A stretch of 64,000 nucleotides of DNA from positions 992,001 to 1,056,000 of the forward strand of contig NZ_CP023049.2 of assembly GCF_002285635.2 (NCBI RefSeq), written 5' to 3'. Positions within the stretch are counted from its first letter, which is position 1, and each line of letters opens with the position of its first letter. This DNA is from Chryseobacterium piperi. GTDB taxonomy: Bacteria > Bacteroidota > Bacteroidia > Flavobacteriales > Weeksellaceae. This document shows positions 28,217-37,785 of this stretch, one piece after another. The position numbers were made by a program, and so were the translations under genes. The notes below the pieces were generated by a model, which saw only the letters and a list, made by a program, of their open reading frames with translations, searched no databases and was not told the DNA's origin.

Positions 28217-28344
28217 AGAGAAAATAAAGTGAACTAAACAGATTTCCAGAACAGAACTATTCTGAGTATCAGACTTTATTTTCTCTTTTGAATATCTGCC
28301 ATTTAGAATGTTAAGCATTAAGGCTTATTAAAGGTTTTAGCATT
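28217..28344 (+). ncRNA. Candidate IS110 bridge RNA (left-end noncoding region)
   Basis: The noncoding stretch before the IS110 transposase can fold into two consecutive stem-loops. The first has a perfect 14-bp stem, AGAGAAAATAAAGT (28217-28230) with ACTTTATTTTCTCT (28273-28286), enclosing a 42-nt segment with an internal CAGAA/TTCTG stem (28247-28264). The second pairs AATGTTAA (28307-28314) with TTAGCATT (28337-28344). Known IS110-group elements encode a bridge RNA in this position, with two loops that recognise target and donor DNA. The assignment is inferred from position and fold only. Confidence 0.5.
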
Positions 28345-28386
28345 ATTCAAAATGGTTCATTCAGGATAAATCCTAAATCCAAAGTT

Positions 28387-29388
28387 ATGAAAAGTTATTT
28401 TATAGGAATTGATATTTCCAAAGATACCTTGGATGTTTGTATCATGAGTGATTCTGAAGAGAAAGACATTTTTTTTAAAGTTGAAAATACTCTATCAGGA
28501 ATTGAAAGTATGATTTCAAGAAACATCCCAGAGAATGCTCAATTGTGGTATTGCTTTGAAAATACAGGAAATTATGGGCTGCTCCTTGCCAGGATATTGG
28601 AAAGCCAAGAAATAAGCTATTATCAGGTCCCGGCTCTCGAAATAAAATTAAGTCAGGGAATACAAAGAGGAAAGAATGATCGAGTTGATGCCTGGAGGAT
28701 TGCCAAGTATGCAAAAACATATTGCAAAGAACTTAAACCTTATCTCCTTCCCAGTAAAGAACTGCTTAAGATAAAAAATCTTCTTACCTACAGAAATCAT
28801 TTGATAAAGGTAAGAACACAGTTCAAGAATGAGATAAAAGCTTTTTATCAGATCAATAAAATAGCTGATGTAAGTTTTGAAATTAATGATATTATGGGCC
28901 ATATACAGCAACTGGATAAAAATATAGCATTAGTTGAAGAAAAAATAAAACAGGAAATCCATAATCAACAACACCTCAACCGAAACTTTGAAAAAATAAC
29001 CAAAGTGAAAGGGGTTGGATTCCTCACAGCAGCTTATATGATTGTATTAACGAATAATTTTACAAGTTTTCAAAGCCCAAGGAAATTCAACTGTTATGCA
29101 GGGATTGCTCCTTTTGAGCATACATCAGGAACAAGTGTTCAAGGCAAAACTAAAACAAGTAAACTTAGAAATAAAAGAATTAAAACGATTCTTTTTAATG
29201 GTGCTAATTCTGCCGTAATTTATGATGAAGAATTAAAATCTTATTACCAAAGAAAAAAACAACAGGGAAAAGCACATAATTCTATTATCAATGCTGTATG
29301 CTGTAAAATTGTATATAGAATATTTGCTGTCGTAAAAAGGGAAGAACCTTTTGTAAATTTAACAAGATATAATTTGCATATGTCTTAG
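28387..29388 (+). CDS. IS110-family transposase (DEDD recombinase)
   Basis: A 333-residue IS110-group transposase. The N-terminal RuvC-like DEDD domain begins FIGIDISKDTLDVC (first Asp), has the LWYCFENTG strand, and closes with GKNDRVDAWRIAKYA holding the last acidic residues. The middle is a coiled coil (about 120-200). The C-terminal Tnp domain has TKVKGVGFLTAAYM and FNCYAGIAPFEHTSGTS, where the family's catalytic serine lies, then the basic KTKTSKLRNKRIK. The reading frame is intact and of full length, so the element may be active. Confidence 0.95.
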   Translation: MKSYFIGIDISKDTLDVCIMSDSEEKDIFFKVENTLSGIESMISRNIPENAQLWYCFENTGNYGLLLARILESQEISYYQVPALEIKLSQGIQRGKNDRVDAWRIAKYAKTYCKELKPYLLPSKELLKIKNLLTYRNHLIKVRTQFKNEIKAFYQINKIADVSFEINDIMGHIQQLDKNIALVEEKIKQEIHNQQHLNRNFEKITKVKGVGFLTAAYMIVLTNNFTSFQSPRKFNCYAGIAPFEHTSGTSVQGKTKTSKLRNKRIKTILFNGANSAVIYDEELKSYYQRKKQQGKAHNSIINAVCCKIVYRIFAVVKREEPFVNLTRYNLHMS

Positions 29389-29677
29389 AATACTCAGATT
29401 ATCACGGATGTTTATGATTGCTTTTTTACTCTCGCAGATTAAGCAGATTGAGCAGATCTTTCTTTTTAGAACCGGTACTTTTGTTCTTATAAATTTACTA
29501 TTGATGTATTTCCAGCAGATTACACTGATCACACAGATAATTATAGATTAAGTTTAAAAATCTGCGTAATCTGCTTAATCTGCGAGAGATAAAAAATATT
29601 TAAAACTTATTAGATCTTATTTCCCACAGATGGCATAGATTATACTGATTTTTATGGGTGAATTTTAAGATTCTCTT
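29389..29677. repeat. Intergenic repeats, including the right copy of the 80-bp palindrome
   Basis: Contains ctcagattatcacggatgtt (29393-29412), a cgcagattaagcagattgag phrase (29431-29452), the right copy of the cagattacactgatcacaca palindrome (29510-29592), and ccacagatggcatagattat (29623 on). All are variants of the same flavobacterial intergenic repeat family; no gene. Confidence 0.65.
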
Positions 29678-30472
29678 TTAAAGTTCTATAAAGTTTACAG
29701 CCAGCTTGTTCTTCGTTTTCATATACTGACCGGGGGTGAGCCCAATACTATTTTTAAACTCTTTAATCAAATGAGATTGATCTGAATAACCAGCTTCATA
29801 TGAAAGCCCGGTCATTGTTTTTTGTCCGTTATCTTTTATCAGGCTTAAAAAATGATGAAGACGTATGATCGTATTATATTTTTTAGGAGATATGCCGATC
29901 TGATTTTCAAATGTTCTTTCAATATGTCTTTCGGAATATCCTGTAAAATTTTCCAGATCTTTTAGAGATGCAGATCCTTTATTTTTGAGCATATACTGCT
30001 GAGTATTGATCAACCAATAATCAACAGGATTGCTTTTAGAAATCAGCTTGATAAAGAAATCATTGAGTGCAGCTATGATCATAAAAGGATCATTCTTATT
30101 GTATAAACTCTCCTGAAATGGCTGTAATTGGCCCTTTAAAATATCGGCAGCCGAGATAATTTCGTTTTTTATCTCTTTTGCAGATACACCAAAAAGCAGA
30201 TTGAAAAAATAAGGCTGAAAGACTACTGCAAGTAAAGAAAAAGTTCCCTGGGTTACGAGATCTTTATAATGGGTTGGCTGTCCATAAAAAAAAGATAAGG
30301 GAAGATTCTTGCCTAAAACATCATCATGCATATGAATATCACCGGAAATAATGAGACCCGTATTTCCATCAGCAAAGAGCCGCAGCTTTTTTATATCATT
30401 TTCCGGATTGTCCAGGAAGATATAATGCTTGATGTAATTGGTCAGTTGTTTTGGTGGAGCGATTTGCACCAT
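29678..30472 (-). CDS. AraC-family transcriptional regulator
   Basis: A 264-residue AraC regulator. The N-terminal domain (about 1-150, KQLTNYIKHYIF, GNTGLIISGD, LLAVVFQPYFFNLLFG) resembles the DUF6597 type found in Bacteroidota regulators. The C-terminal DNA-binding domain (about 160-255) shows LENFTGYSERHIERTFENQI and GLSYEAGYSDQSHLIKEFKN, then GLTPGQYMKTK. It lies 33 bp downstream of the antiporter gene on the same strand, so the two may be linked. Effector unknown. Confidence 0.9.
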   Translation of the reverse strand: MVQIAPPKQLTNYIKHYIFLDNPENDIKKLRLFADGNTGLIISGDIHMHDDVLGKNLPLSFFYGQPTHYKDLVTQGTFSLLAVVFQPYFFNLLFGVSAKEIKNEIISAADILKGQLQPFQESLYNKNDPFMIIAALNDFFIKLISKSNPVDYWLINTQQYMLKNKGSASLKDLENFTGYSERHIERTFENQIGISPKKYNTIIRLHHFLSLIKDNGQKTMTGLSYEAGYSDQSHLIKEFKNSIGLTPGQYMKTKNKLAVNFIEL

Positions 30473-30505
30473 CCAAAATTAATCAAAATAATCGGCTAAT
30501 GTTTG

Positions 30506-31744
30506 CTATAACTTTAGTTTTTTAACTACCCAGGGTAAAGTAAGCCCTTGTCCCAAAAGAGATAATAATACAACAGCAATAGACAGGAAAATAATCTCAT
30601 TACGCATCGGAAAGGGCTCACCGTTATTGATAACGGTAGGAAGACCGAGGGCAATGGCCAATGATACAATCCCCCGCATTCCGGACCAGGTAATGATAAA
30701 ACTGGTTCTGGAGTCAAATAAAGCATCTTCACTGATCTTTCTTTTCCCTTGAAAGGCCCTCTGAAGATTAAACTGCTGTAAATACACCCTTGCCATCCTG
30801 ATGAGTAAAGTTACCAATACAATAACCCCGGCATAACCGGCGAACGTCCACACCTGAACTTGGGGCATTTTCTTTAATATGATGGGAAACTCAAGGCCTA
30901 TTAATAAAAAGATCAATCCGTTAAGCAAAAAAATAATGACATCCCAAAAATTACGGGACTGTTCTTTTACATGATCAGGAAATTTAGTCCTGCTGAGTTT
31001 AGACATTCCCAGCCCAAGAACAACCACGGCAATTACTCCCGATACTTCAAAATGTTCCGCAATAAGATAGGTTACAAATGGCATCAGAAGAATCAGGCCA
31101 TTAACCACCATAGCATCCTTGCGGAAGAAACCGATAGTAAATCGTAATGCTGTAAAAATAATCCAGCCAACCAGAAACCCGCCTCCTAAAACCATTACAA
31201 ATTCGATGGAAGCCTTCCAGGTTACAAAAGCGATTCCCGTAACTGCTGCTACTGCAAAACGATAGGAAACAAGTGCTGAAGCATCATTAATAAGGCTCTC
31301 CCCTTCCAATATGGTAATTGTTTTATGAGAAAGTCCCAATCCTTTCGTTACTCCTACAGCGGCAACAGCATCAGTAGCAGAAAGAATAGACCCTAAAACA
31401 AAAGCTAATGGCCAACTCATTCCGGGAATTAAATAATAAGCGAGGACAGCGATTCCAGCAGTCGTTAGAAATACCAGTCCAATCGCTAAAGTCCCAATGG
31501 TATTAAGATTGGTTTTAAACTGTTGAAAAGAAATATTAAAAGCTGCATCATACAATAATGGTGGCAGAAAGAGAAGCATAATGATTTCCGGATTAATCTC
31601 AATCTCAGGCATTGCAGGAACGAAACCAATGATGATTCCTACAATTAACAGCAGCATCGGAGCCGGAATTTTAATTTTACCTGCCAAACCGGATACCCCG
31701 ATCATCAACGCCATAATCACTAAAATAACAGCATAGTTTTCCAT
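30506..31744 (-). CDS. CPA1-type Na+/H+ antiporter
   Basis: A cation:proton antiporter of about 412 residues with some 12 membrane helices. I prefer MENYAVILV (ATG at 31744) as the start. LSATDAVAAVGVTKGLGLSH contains the family ATDA-type ion-site signature, followed by LEGESLINDASALVSYRFAV, the conserved GESLxNDA motif. MRGIVSLAIALGLP near the C-terminus is another CPA1 signature. There is no long C-terminal cytoplasmic domain, unlike E. coli YjcE-type or eukaryotic NHEs. It exports Na+ (or K+) in exchange for protons at the inner membrane. Confidence 0.92.
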   Translation of the reverse strand: MENYAVILVIMALMIGVSGLAGKIKIPAPMLLLIVGIIIGFVPAMPEIEINPEIIMLLFLPPLLYDAAFNISFQQFKTNLNTIGTLAIGLVFLTTAGIAVLAYYLIPGMSWPLAFVLGSILSATDAVAAVGVTKGLGLSHKTITILEGESLINDASALVSYRFAVAAVTGIAFVTWKASIEFVMVLGGGFLVGWIIFTALRFTIGFFRKDAMVVNGLILLMPFVTYLIAEHFEVSGVIAVVVLGLGMSKLSRTKFPDHVKEQSRNFWDVIIFLLNGLIFLLIGLEFPIILKKMPQVQVWTFAGYAGVIVLVTLLIRMARVYLQQFNLQRAFQGKRKISEDALFDSRTSFIITWSGMRGIVSLAIALGLPTVINNGEPFPMRNEIIFLSIAVVLLSLLGQGLTLPWVVKKLKL

Positions 31745-31957
31745 TTCAATCAATATTACTTCTGAAATTTTTTATTCTAAAATATTTCAATATAATAGGA
31801 ACGATATAAAAGTAACAAAAAAACCGGATTGGTAATATACTATAAAATATAAAGACTGTTTTTAGAAATAGTAGTTTAGTTAAAATATGAATCTTGAAAA
31901 TTTCTACGAAATCGCAAACTTCAAAGAGCAGAGAACAGATACTTATATTGATAGCAA

Positions 31958-33500
31958 CGAGGCTGTCTCAAAAGAGATAGCCTTTTTTATGCAAAAAGGA
32001 AAGCTTTCGCTTTCCTAATAGTTGCAAATTGATTAATTTGCATTGTGTTAAGTACGTCAAAAGTAGTCTTTAAAGATTACACCCCCAAAGAAAATCTGCT
32101 TTTTCCTCCCAATTTATCGGAGTTGATTGATGAGCGACATCCTGTGAAAATTGTTTCAAACATTATTGATGGCTTGGATATCAAAAGCTTAATTAAAACC
32201 TACAAACCTGGCGGAACATCTTGCTACCACCCGAAAATGCTTTTGAAAGTTTTGATTTATGGCTATTTAAGCAATATCTATTCAAGCCGCAAAATGGAGC
32301 AGGCCTTGAAAGAAAACATCCATTTTATGTGGCTCTCTGCAATGAGCCGTCCCGATCATAACACCTTAAACAGGTTCCGTAGTGAACGATTGAAAGGTGA
32401 GATTAAAGCTATTTTCACACAAATTGTTCTTCTTTTGGAAAAGGAAGGTTTGGTAAGTCTGAAAACCACTTTTGTAGATGGCACCAAGATAGAAGCCAAT
32501 GCCAATCGCTATACTTTTGTTTGGGGAAGAGCTGTCAAAAAACACAAAGAAAGGATTGCAGAGCAATTAGAAGAGCTTTGGAACTATGCAGAAACAGTTG
32601 CCAAAGACGAGCTTGAAAATACAGAAAGTATTGATTTTAAAGAAGTAGATTCTGAAAAAGTAACTCAAACCATCGAAAAGATCAATGAAGTTTTGAAAGA
32701 TAAAAAAGTAGCTTCAAAAGTTCGTCAGAAACTGAATTATGCTAAGAAAAACTGGGCAGATAATTTAGAGAAATATAAAAAACAGCAAGAATTATTAGAA
32801 GATAGAAATTCCTATTCCAAAACCGATACAGACGCTACTTTTATGCGAATGAAGGAGGATCATATGCGAAACGGACAACTAAAACCCGCTTACAATCTAC
32901 AAATTTCTACCCATAGACAATTCATTTTACATTATTCAATTCATCCCAACCCAACAGACACCAAAACATTAGCGACTCATTTACTGGGTTTTGAAGAAAG
33001 CTATCATAAAGCTCCCAAAGAGCTTGTTGCTGATGCTGGTTATGGCTCAGAAGAAAATTACAACTTGTTAAAATCTAAGAAAATAAAAGCTTATGTTAAA
33101 TATAATTACTTCAGAAAAGATCAGAAATCGGGACAAATAACCACTTCACAAAACAATCCTAAATTGGCAAAAATCAGAGAAAAGGTTTTCAAACTTCTTA
33201 ATACCAGCAAGGGCATCAAACTCAGAAAACAAAGATGCCATGATGTTGAACCTGTTTTTGCAGAGCTCAAACACAACAAAAATTTTAAACGATTCATGCT
33301 TCGGGGAAAAAATAAAGTCGAGGTAGAAATCGGCATACTCGCAATTGCCCACAATCTAAAGAAAATGTCAAAAGCAGCCTAAAACAGACTGCTTTTTTGA
33401 CTTATATCTTCTTTTTTCCAAGATATTTTTTTTATTCAAAATATCGAAATCTTTTTTCAATGAAATACTAAAAAGAGACTGTCCTTTTGAGACAGCCTCG
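31958..33500. mobile_element. Complete IS1182-family insertion sequence
   Basis: A 1.54-kb element bounded by inverted repeats: CGAGGCTGTCTCAAAAG at 31958 and its complement CTTTTGAGACAGCCTCG ending at 33500. One intact transposase gene lies inside. The outside flanks, ttatattgatagcaa on the left and ctattatt..tttatcccaacc on the right, match the sequences on the two sides of the hairpin at 36361-36385 in the same toxin array. So the IS sits where that inter-cassette hairpin would be. No target duplication is obvious. Confidence 0.9.
32045..33382 (+). CDS. IS1182-family transposase (DDE)
   Basis: A 445-residue transposase starting with GTG at 32045. The DDE residues are seen as TFVDGTKIEANANR (Asp, near residue 143), ELVADAGYGSEENY (Asp, near 329) and VEPVFAELKHNKNFKRFM (Glu, near 405). 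The N-terminal DUF772-like segment with CYHPKMLLKVLIYGYLSN is typical of IS1182/IS5-like enzymes, and a basic coiled region lies at about 170-265. Full length and uninterrupted, so probably functional. Confidence 0.95.
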   Translation: MLSTSKVVFKDYTPKENLLFPPNLSELIDERHPVKIVSNIIDGLDIKSLIKTYKPGGTSCYHPKMLLKVLIYGYLSNIYSSRKMEQALKENIHFMWLSAMSRPDHNTLNRFRSERLKGEIKAIFTQIVLLLEKEGLVSLKTTFVDGTKIEANANRYTFVWGRAVKKHKERIAEQLEELWNYAETVAKDELENTESIDFKEVDSEKVTQTIEKINEVLKDKKVASKVRQKLNYAKKNWADNLEKYKKQQELLEDRNSYSKTDTDATFMRMKEDHMRNGQLKPAYNLQISTHRQFILHYSIHPNPTDTKTLATHLLGFEESYHKAPKELVADAGYGSEENYNLLKSKKIKAYVKYNYFRKDQKSGQITTSQNNPKLAKIREKVFKLLNTSKGIKLRKQRCHDVEPVFAELKHNKNFKRFMLRGKNKVEVEIGILAIAHNLKKMSKAA

Positions 33501-33501
33501 C

Positions 33502-33987
<486 letters not shown>

Positions 33988-34225
33988 TAGCTAGGAATCT
34001 GAATTGTCTGATATTATATTTCTTTCTATTTGTTTCCCAATATACTTTGTACTTGCTTGGTTTATAGGATAATAAAATCGATTTATTTTTATTTCCCGAG
34101 AAGTTACAAACTTCGCAGAGCAAAGCAAAATAATCGTTAGTATCACTTATAACATTAATCTTTTTTAAACTTCACAATACATAATTCGATGAATTGTTGC
34201 TGTGTGAAGATTATTTTATTTTCAT

Positions 34226-34603
34226 TTACATATATAAAAATAATGAGTCGTTTTTAACGGTATTGGATTTTTTATCATGAACATTTAAAAGAAAAAATGC
34301 CTGATAATTACCTGTTTTAATATTTTTGGGTTTCAAATACTCGACACTTTTTATAATTTTTATTTCGTGTTTCATACTGTCCTCTACTTTTGCATATTTT
34401 GATTTGATTCGTTCCAAATCCTTTATTGTTTTAACATTCTCAAGCTCTTTTGTTAATTGTTGCTGTTGCTTATTTAATATTATCAATCTCTGATTAGAAT
34501 ATTGAGATACGAAGTCAGCCTCTTGCCATTCTTTTAAAGTATCAAATTTTAAAAGTTGAATGGATTCTAAAGAAGAACCGTCTTGTTTAAGTTCTTTTGC
34601 AAT
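34226..34603 (-). pseudogene. Remnant of a cassette gene, unknown family
   Basis: An open frame of about 125 codons with no ATG near its beginning. It reads AKELKQDGSSLESIQLLKFD, then EWQEADFVSQYSNQRLIILN, KELENVKTIKDLERIKSKYA, and ends NDSLFLYM; the middle is strongly helical and probably coiled coil. A stop immediately precedes the frame, and the surrounding 33990-34830 region contains no other readable gene. I take it as the 3' part of a damaged immunity or toxin gene in the array. A TTG at 34486 could give a shorter 86-residue protein. Confidence 0.45.
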
Positions 34604-34740
34604 TTATGATCTATTATATGATTTGCTTAAGTTGGTCCGTAAGCTCTATAAAAATTATCAAACCTATAACTCGTAGTCCTGTTGACTTTATTTTGAATCC
34701 GGGCAAATCAGTACTTAATTTTGTAGAAGAATAAATAGAA

Positions 34741-34777
34741 AAAACAAAGCTACTGCAAAAGGCAGTAGCTTTGTTTT
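34741..34777. terminator. Strong bidirectional terminator hairpin
   Basis: AAAACAAAGCTACTGC (34741-34756) pairs perfectly with GCAGTAGCTTTGTTTT (34762-34777) around a short loop, with T runs on both sides. It lies between the remnant gene at 34226 and the damaged immunity gene at 34835, and so separates two cassettes. Confidence 0.85.
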
Positions 34778-34834
34778 TGTTTTCTATAAAGTTACAAACT
34801 TTGTAGACCTATATGCATCCTGCCATCGACTAAA

Positions 34835-35514
34835 TTATTTTAATGTATCAGAAATATAAATATCATTCTGTCCGATATTACCATTTTTTAATTGAAACAT
34901 TTCCCAAAAGTTCCCTTGAATAATTAAGTCATTAGGATAAGAACCTTTAGGAATTTGAAACTCACAATTAAATATGTTTTTATTTTTAATACCTATACAT
35001 TCTAAATGCTTTTTTATCTTTCCTCGAAAAAAGTATCTATAATTTAATTTCCCTTCTGAACGAATTTCATCAGTTTGAATAGGCATATAAAATTTATATT
35101 TAGCTGAGTTTCTAGTTTTACTAAATTTATAAAACTTACTATTTAAAGTATCTATTTTTCCTTTTTTAAATAAAATAAATTGATTTACAAATTCTTTATT
35201 TTCAATCAGTTTATAGTCTAATTTTGCTAGTAAATCTTTCGTATTGATATCGGAGACGCTCCACCAACTAATCCTAACATTATTTTTATTTACATACCCA
35301 TTTATGATATAATTATTGAATAATCCTTTAACTTTATATAAAGAATCATTAATCTTATGCTTTTCAATATTTTTTAAATTTTTAAGATTAGTTGCAATTG
35401 AAAAATACTCTGTTGAACTTAAATTTTTATACTTATCTTTCTTTTCTTCTTTACATGAAAAAACTAAAGATAATAATATAACTAAAATATATTTTTCTTT
35501 ATATATATTACCAT
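34835..35514 (-). pseudogene. Frameshifted lipoprotein immunity gene of cassette 6
   Basis: The ATG at 35514 overlaps the stop of the toxin module at 35508 and opens with [10 protein letters not shown], then hits a stop. In the next frame it continues LVILLSLVFSCKEEKKDKY, a perfect signal peptide and lipobox (VFSC), and stays open for some 210 codons to 34835 (ISWWSVSDINTKDLLAKLDY, MPIQTDEIRS, NDLIIQGNFWEMFQ). One extra T in the TTTT tract at 35484-35487 would restore a lipoprotein of about 226 residues. Overlap with the toxin gene supports a role as its immunity partner. Either a real inactivation or a sequencing error. Confidence 0.75.
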
Positions 35515-36314
35515 TTTGAACGTTTTGTTGAATCTGCTGTTTTATATAATCTGGACCAAGCTTGATTGAATGTTTCTCCTTTTTTTACAGGTGTTTGATA
35601 CATCGTATCCTTAAGACCGCTTTTATCATAAGTATAATCTTTATAATAAACAGTATCTGTTTTATTAATGCTTTTTTCTGTTTCACTATAAAATAAATTT
35701 TCAACATCAGTTAATCTGTTTATTGCCTGTGAAAAAGCATAAAGTAAACCTCCTCCTATTTTTTCAGGAAAAGTACTTGGTGTTATAAAATTATCAAAGT
35801 TAATTGTATTAATTTTATCATTAGGTAATTTTTTATCCCAACTGCTTGCATCAAAGTCTCTACTCATAAGACTTGTAGTAAAAGAAGGAAATTCTTCGGC
35901 TGTCCAAGTAGTCCACGTACCACCTGCAAACATAGGCATAGCGCTTGTAAAAGCATCTATTGCTCCATATGACTGGGCGTAACTAGCAGATCCACCTTCA
36001 TTTAATCTTACATATCCAGCTTCTCCATCAGGTCCAATTTTTGCATCAGCAAGAACTGTCCCATTTTTAGCGAAACCATCTACGCCTGCCTTTTCTTGAG
36101 CCTGCTCTACAGTTGTGACAGTTGCATCATATTGCCATTTCCCATCTTTCCGAATCCAATCTTGTTCTGATCTACCATCCGGATCAATAAATCTTATAGG
36201 ATTGTTTACTGCATAATTATATGGAGTAAACCTCCTTGAAGTTTCTGCTAAAGGGTCAACAACTCCCCATCGTCCTATATCCGACATATACATTCTAGCT
36301 CCAAAGTCATACAT
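35508..36314 (-). CDS. Orphan RHS C-terminal toxin module (cassette 6)
   Basis: Encodes 268 residues from the first Met, but the frame is open upstream to 36386 and carries the RHS anchor [20 protein letters not shown], then [19 protein letters not shown] and [12 protein letters not shown]. After FIDPDGR (about residue 47) comes a unique region of some 220 residues ([40 protein letters not shown]) ending [11 protein letters not shown] that I do not recognise. There is no own promoter, signal peptide or start matching the anchor, so it is probably silent unless recombined onto the full-length gene at 48041. A frameshifted lipoprotein gene overlaps its 3' end. Confidence 0.75.
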   Translation of the reverse strand: MYDFGARMYMSDIGRWGVVDPLAETSRRFTPYNYAVNNPIRFIDPDGRSEQDWIRKDGKWQYDATVTTVEQAQEKAGVDGFAKNGTVLADAKIGPDGEAGYVRLNEGGSASYAQSYGAIDAFTSAMPMFAGGTWTTWTAEEFPSFTTSLMSRDFDASSWDKKLPNDKINTINFDNFITPSTFPEKIGGGLLYAFSQAINRLTDVENLFYSETEKSINKTDTVYYKDYTYDKSGLKDTMYQTPVKKGETFNQAWSRLYKTADSTKRSKW

Positions 36315-36360
36315 CCCGGTTTCAGTTTGTAATTCCTTACCATTATACTTATATTGATAG

Positions 36361-36385
36361 CAACGCCACTCAATGAGTGGCGTTG
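36361..36385. terminator. Inter-cassette hairpin
   Basis: CAACGCCACTCA (36361-36372) and TGAGTGGCGTTG (36374-36385) are perfectly complementary. It lies between the immunity gene at 36390 and the start of orphan toxin module 6, where it would terminate the preceding transcript. The corresponding site in the decayed paralogous cassette is occupied by IS1182. Confidence 0.75.
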
Positions 36386-36389
36386 GCTA

Positions 36390-36842
36390 TTATTTATCCC
36401 AACCTATGTGGTTTTGCAAAATTACAGAATTGTATATTTTATTATACCCAACAGGCTTATAAAACATGAAAGTTATAATCAATGGTTTTTTCAGGTAATT
36501 ACTATCATTCTCTTTTTTAATTACATATTGTACATATTTTTGTTTATTTTGAGCAAATGTTACAACAGTATCTTTCACTTTTATATTTTTCAGTAGAATA
36601 TTATTAGGATTTATTTTATCATAATTTTTTTTCAAAAAATAAAACTCACCTTGAATGCCACCAAAAAAAGTATCACTATCATCTATTAAACCATAGACCT
36701 TTTGTAAATCATTTTCCTTAACTGCTTTCAAGTACTCTTTAACAGTATTTTTGATTTGTTCTTCATCTTTTTTCTTCTGATTTACACAACAGCTTATATT
36801 CAATAAGAATAGTATTCCTAAAATGTATTTAATTGTTCTCAT
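36390..36842 (-). CDS. Candidate lipoprotein immunity protein (cassette 5)
   Basis: A 150-residue protein with a lipoprotein signal peptide (MRTIKYILGILFLLNISC, lipobox NISC), so the mature protein is expected on the periplasmic side of a membrane. The mature part begins CVNQKKKDEEQIKNTVKEYL and resembles an NTF2-like/DUF4878-type fold in its start (helix with a lipoprotein tether) with C-terminal FMFYKPVGYNKIY. The start overlaps the toxin pseudogene's stop (TAATG). A frameshifted paralog lies at 33537-33987. Role as immunity protein is inferred from position. Confidence 0.75.
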   Translation of the reverse strand: MRTIKYILGILFLLNISCCVNQKKKDEEQIKNTVKEYLKAVKENDLQKVYGLIDDSDTFFGGIQGEFYFLKKNYDKINPNNILLKNIKVKDTVVTFAQNKQKYVQYVIKKENDSNYLKKPLIITFMFYKPVGYNKIYNSVILQNHIGWDK

Positions 36843-37734
36843 TATTGTGGTATATTTCTACTTTTTGTTGTTAATTGTTCGTCAAGTGGTTGTACAGGTA
36901 AATTATTATTTCTCAGAATTTGTGTTCCGTTTTGGATTATTAAAGAATTTGGCATTAATCCAGCATCCGCATTAGGTAAAGTACCATCAAAAACAAAATT
37001 AATAACATCATTTCTTGTTTGCTGGTTCATATCGATTCCACTTTGATCAACATAATTAATAGCTTGCCCCATAAATCCTGCTTGATTCTCAATTGTCTTA
37101 ACATCATTTGATGCCTGTACATAATCGCTTGTACTTTTAATAGCATCAGGAATACTTGCTCCCAATTTTGCTAATTTGACAATCTCTTTTATTCCACTGC
37201 TTGCTGAGATTGCTTGATCAGCTCGGTATTGCTTAATATTCCACATTTCCGAACCTGTTTTTGTTGTTTTAAAGCTCTGTCTAACTTTAGTAGATATTTT
37301 ATCTCTTGTATTCTGCATTTGCACAGCATCAGGTACTGGACACTGTATTTATAAGAATTAAGTCTTAGACCTGTACTTCCTGAAGTAAATCTTGCCCCAT
37401 CAGGATTATATCCAGTTGTTGATAATCCAATATCTCCTGCTGTAAATGTTGCCTGACCACTACTATTCATTTGAGAAACTGGAGCTCTTTTTACTTTCAT
37501 CGCATTTCCATTAATTGCAAAAAATCCAGTATGATTTTTCAATAATTCCAAACCTTCCAACTCAACACCCATTCCCATTTTATTCTCTTGGAAAGCATAG
37601 GTAGAATTATAAGGATATTTTTCAGCCAAAGGATCTATGTTGAAGAAACGACCAACATCCGGCATATATTGACGCCACTTAAAGGAATAAAAACCCGTCT
37701 CCTGTAGCTCTTGCCCTTGATACTTGTAGTTAAA
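36842..37734 (-). pseudogene. Frameshifted orphan RHS C-terminal module (cassette 5)
   Basis: Open from 37734 with a different RHS anchor than the other cassettes: NYKYQGQELQETGFYSFKWR, then MPDVGRFFNIDPLAEKYPYN and ENKMGMGVELEGLELL. The frame runs to about 37338 (LNSYKYSVQ), where one base seems missing; the product continues in the next frame as PDAVQMQNTRDKISTKVRQ to KSRNIPQ at 36842. Restoring one G would give about 298 residues. The toxin part (after residue 60) is not recognised. Its anchor suggests that it came from another RHS gene than the one at 48041. Confidence 0.7.
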
Positions 37735-37751
37735 CTATCTAATCTAACAAA

Positions 37752-37776
37752 GAAAAGCTGCCATTGGCAGCTTTTC
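37752..37776. terminator. Inter-cassette hairpin
   Basis: GAAAAGCTGCC (37752-37762) and GGCAGCTTTTC (37766-37776) form a perfect 11-bp stem with a 3-nt loop and T-rich ends. It lies between the immunity gene of cassette 4 and the toxin module of cassette 5. Confidence 0.8.
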
Positions 37777-37785
37777 AAGCTATTA

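Larger units (their letters stand above)
28190..29393 (+). mobile_element. IS110-family insertion sequence (ends approximate)
   Basis: An apparently intact IS110-family element: noncoding left end with structured DNA, one transposase gene, and a very short right end. IS110 elements lack terminal inverted repeats and usually leave no long duplications, so the exact ends cannot be set; limits given are from the transition back into the dispersed intergenic repeat (ccacagat..agattta on the left, ctcagattatcacggatgtt on the right). It appears to be inserted in or beside one of these intergenic repeats. Confidence 0.7.

Noticed and set aside
31887..32017. Short plus-strand frame MNLENFYEIANFKEQRTDTYID running into the IS1182 left end
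   Set aside because: It reads through sequence shared with RHS cassette boundaries and through the IS terminal repeat. It may be the remnant of a truncated gene, but nothing supports translation.
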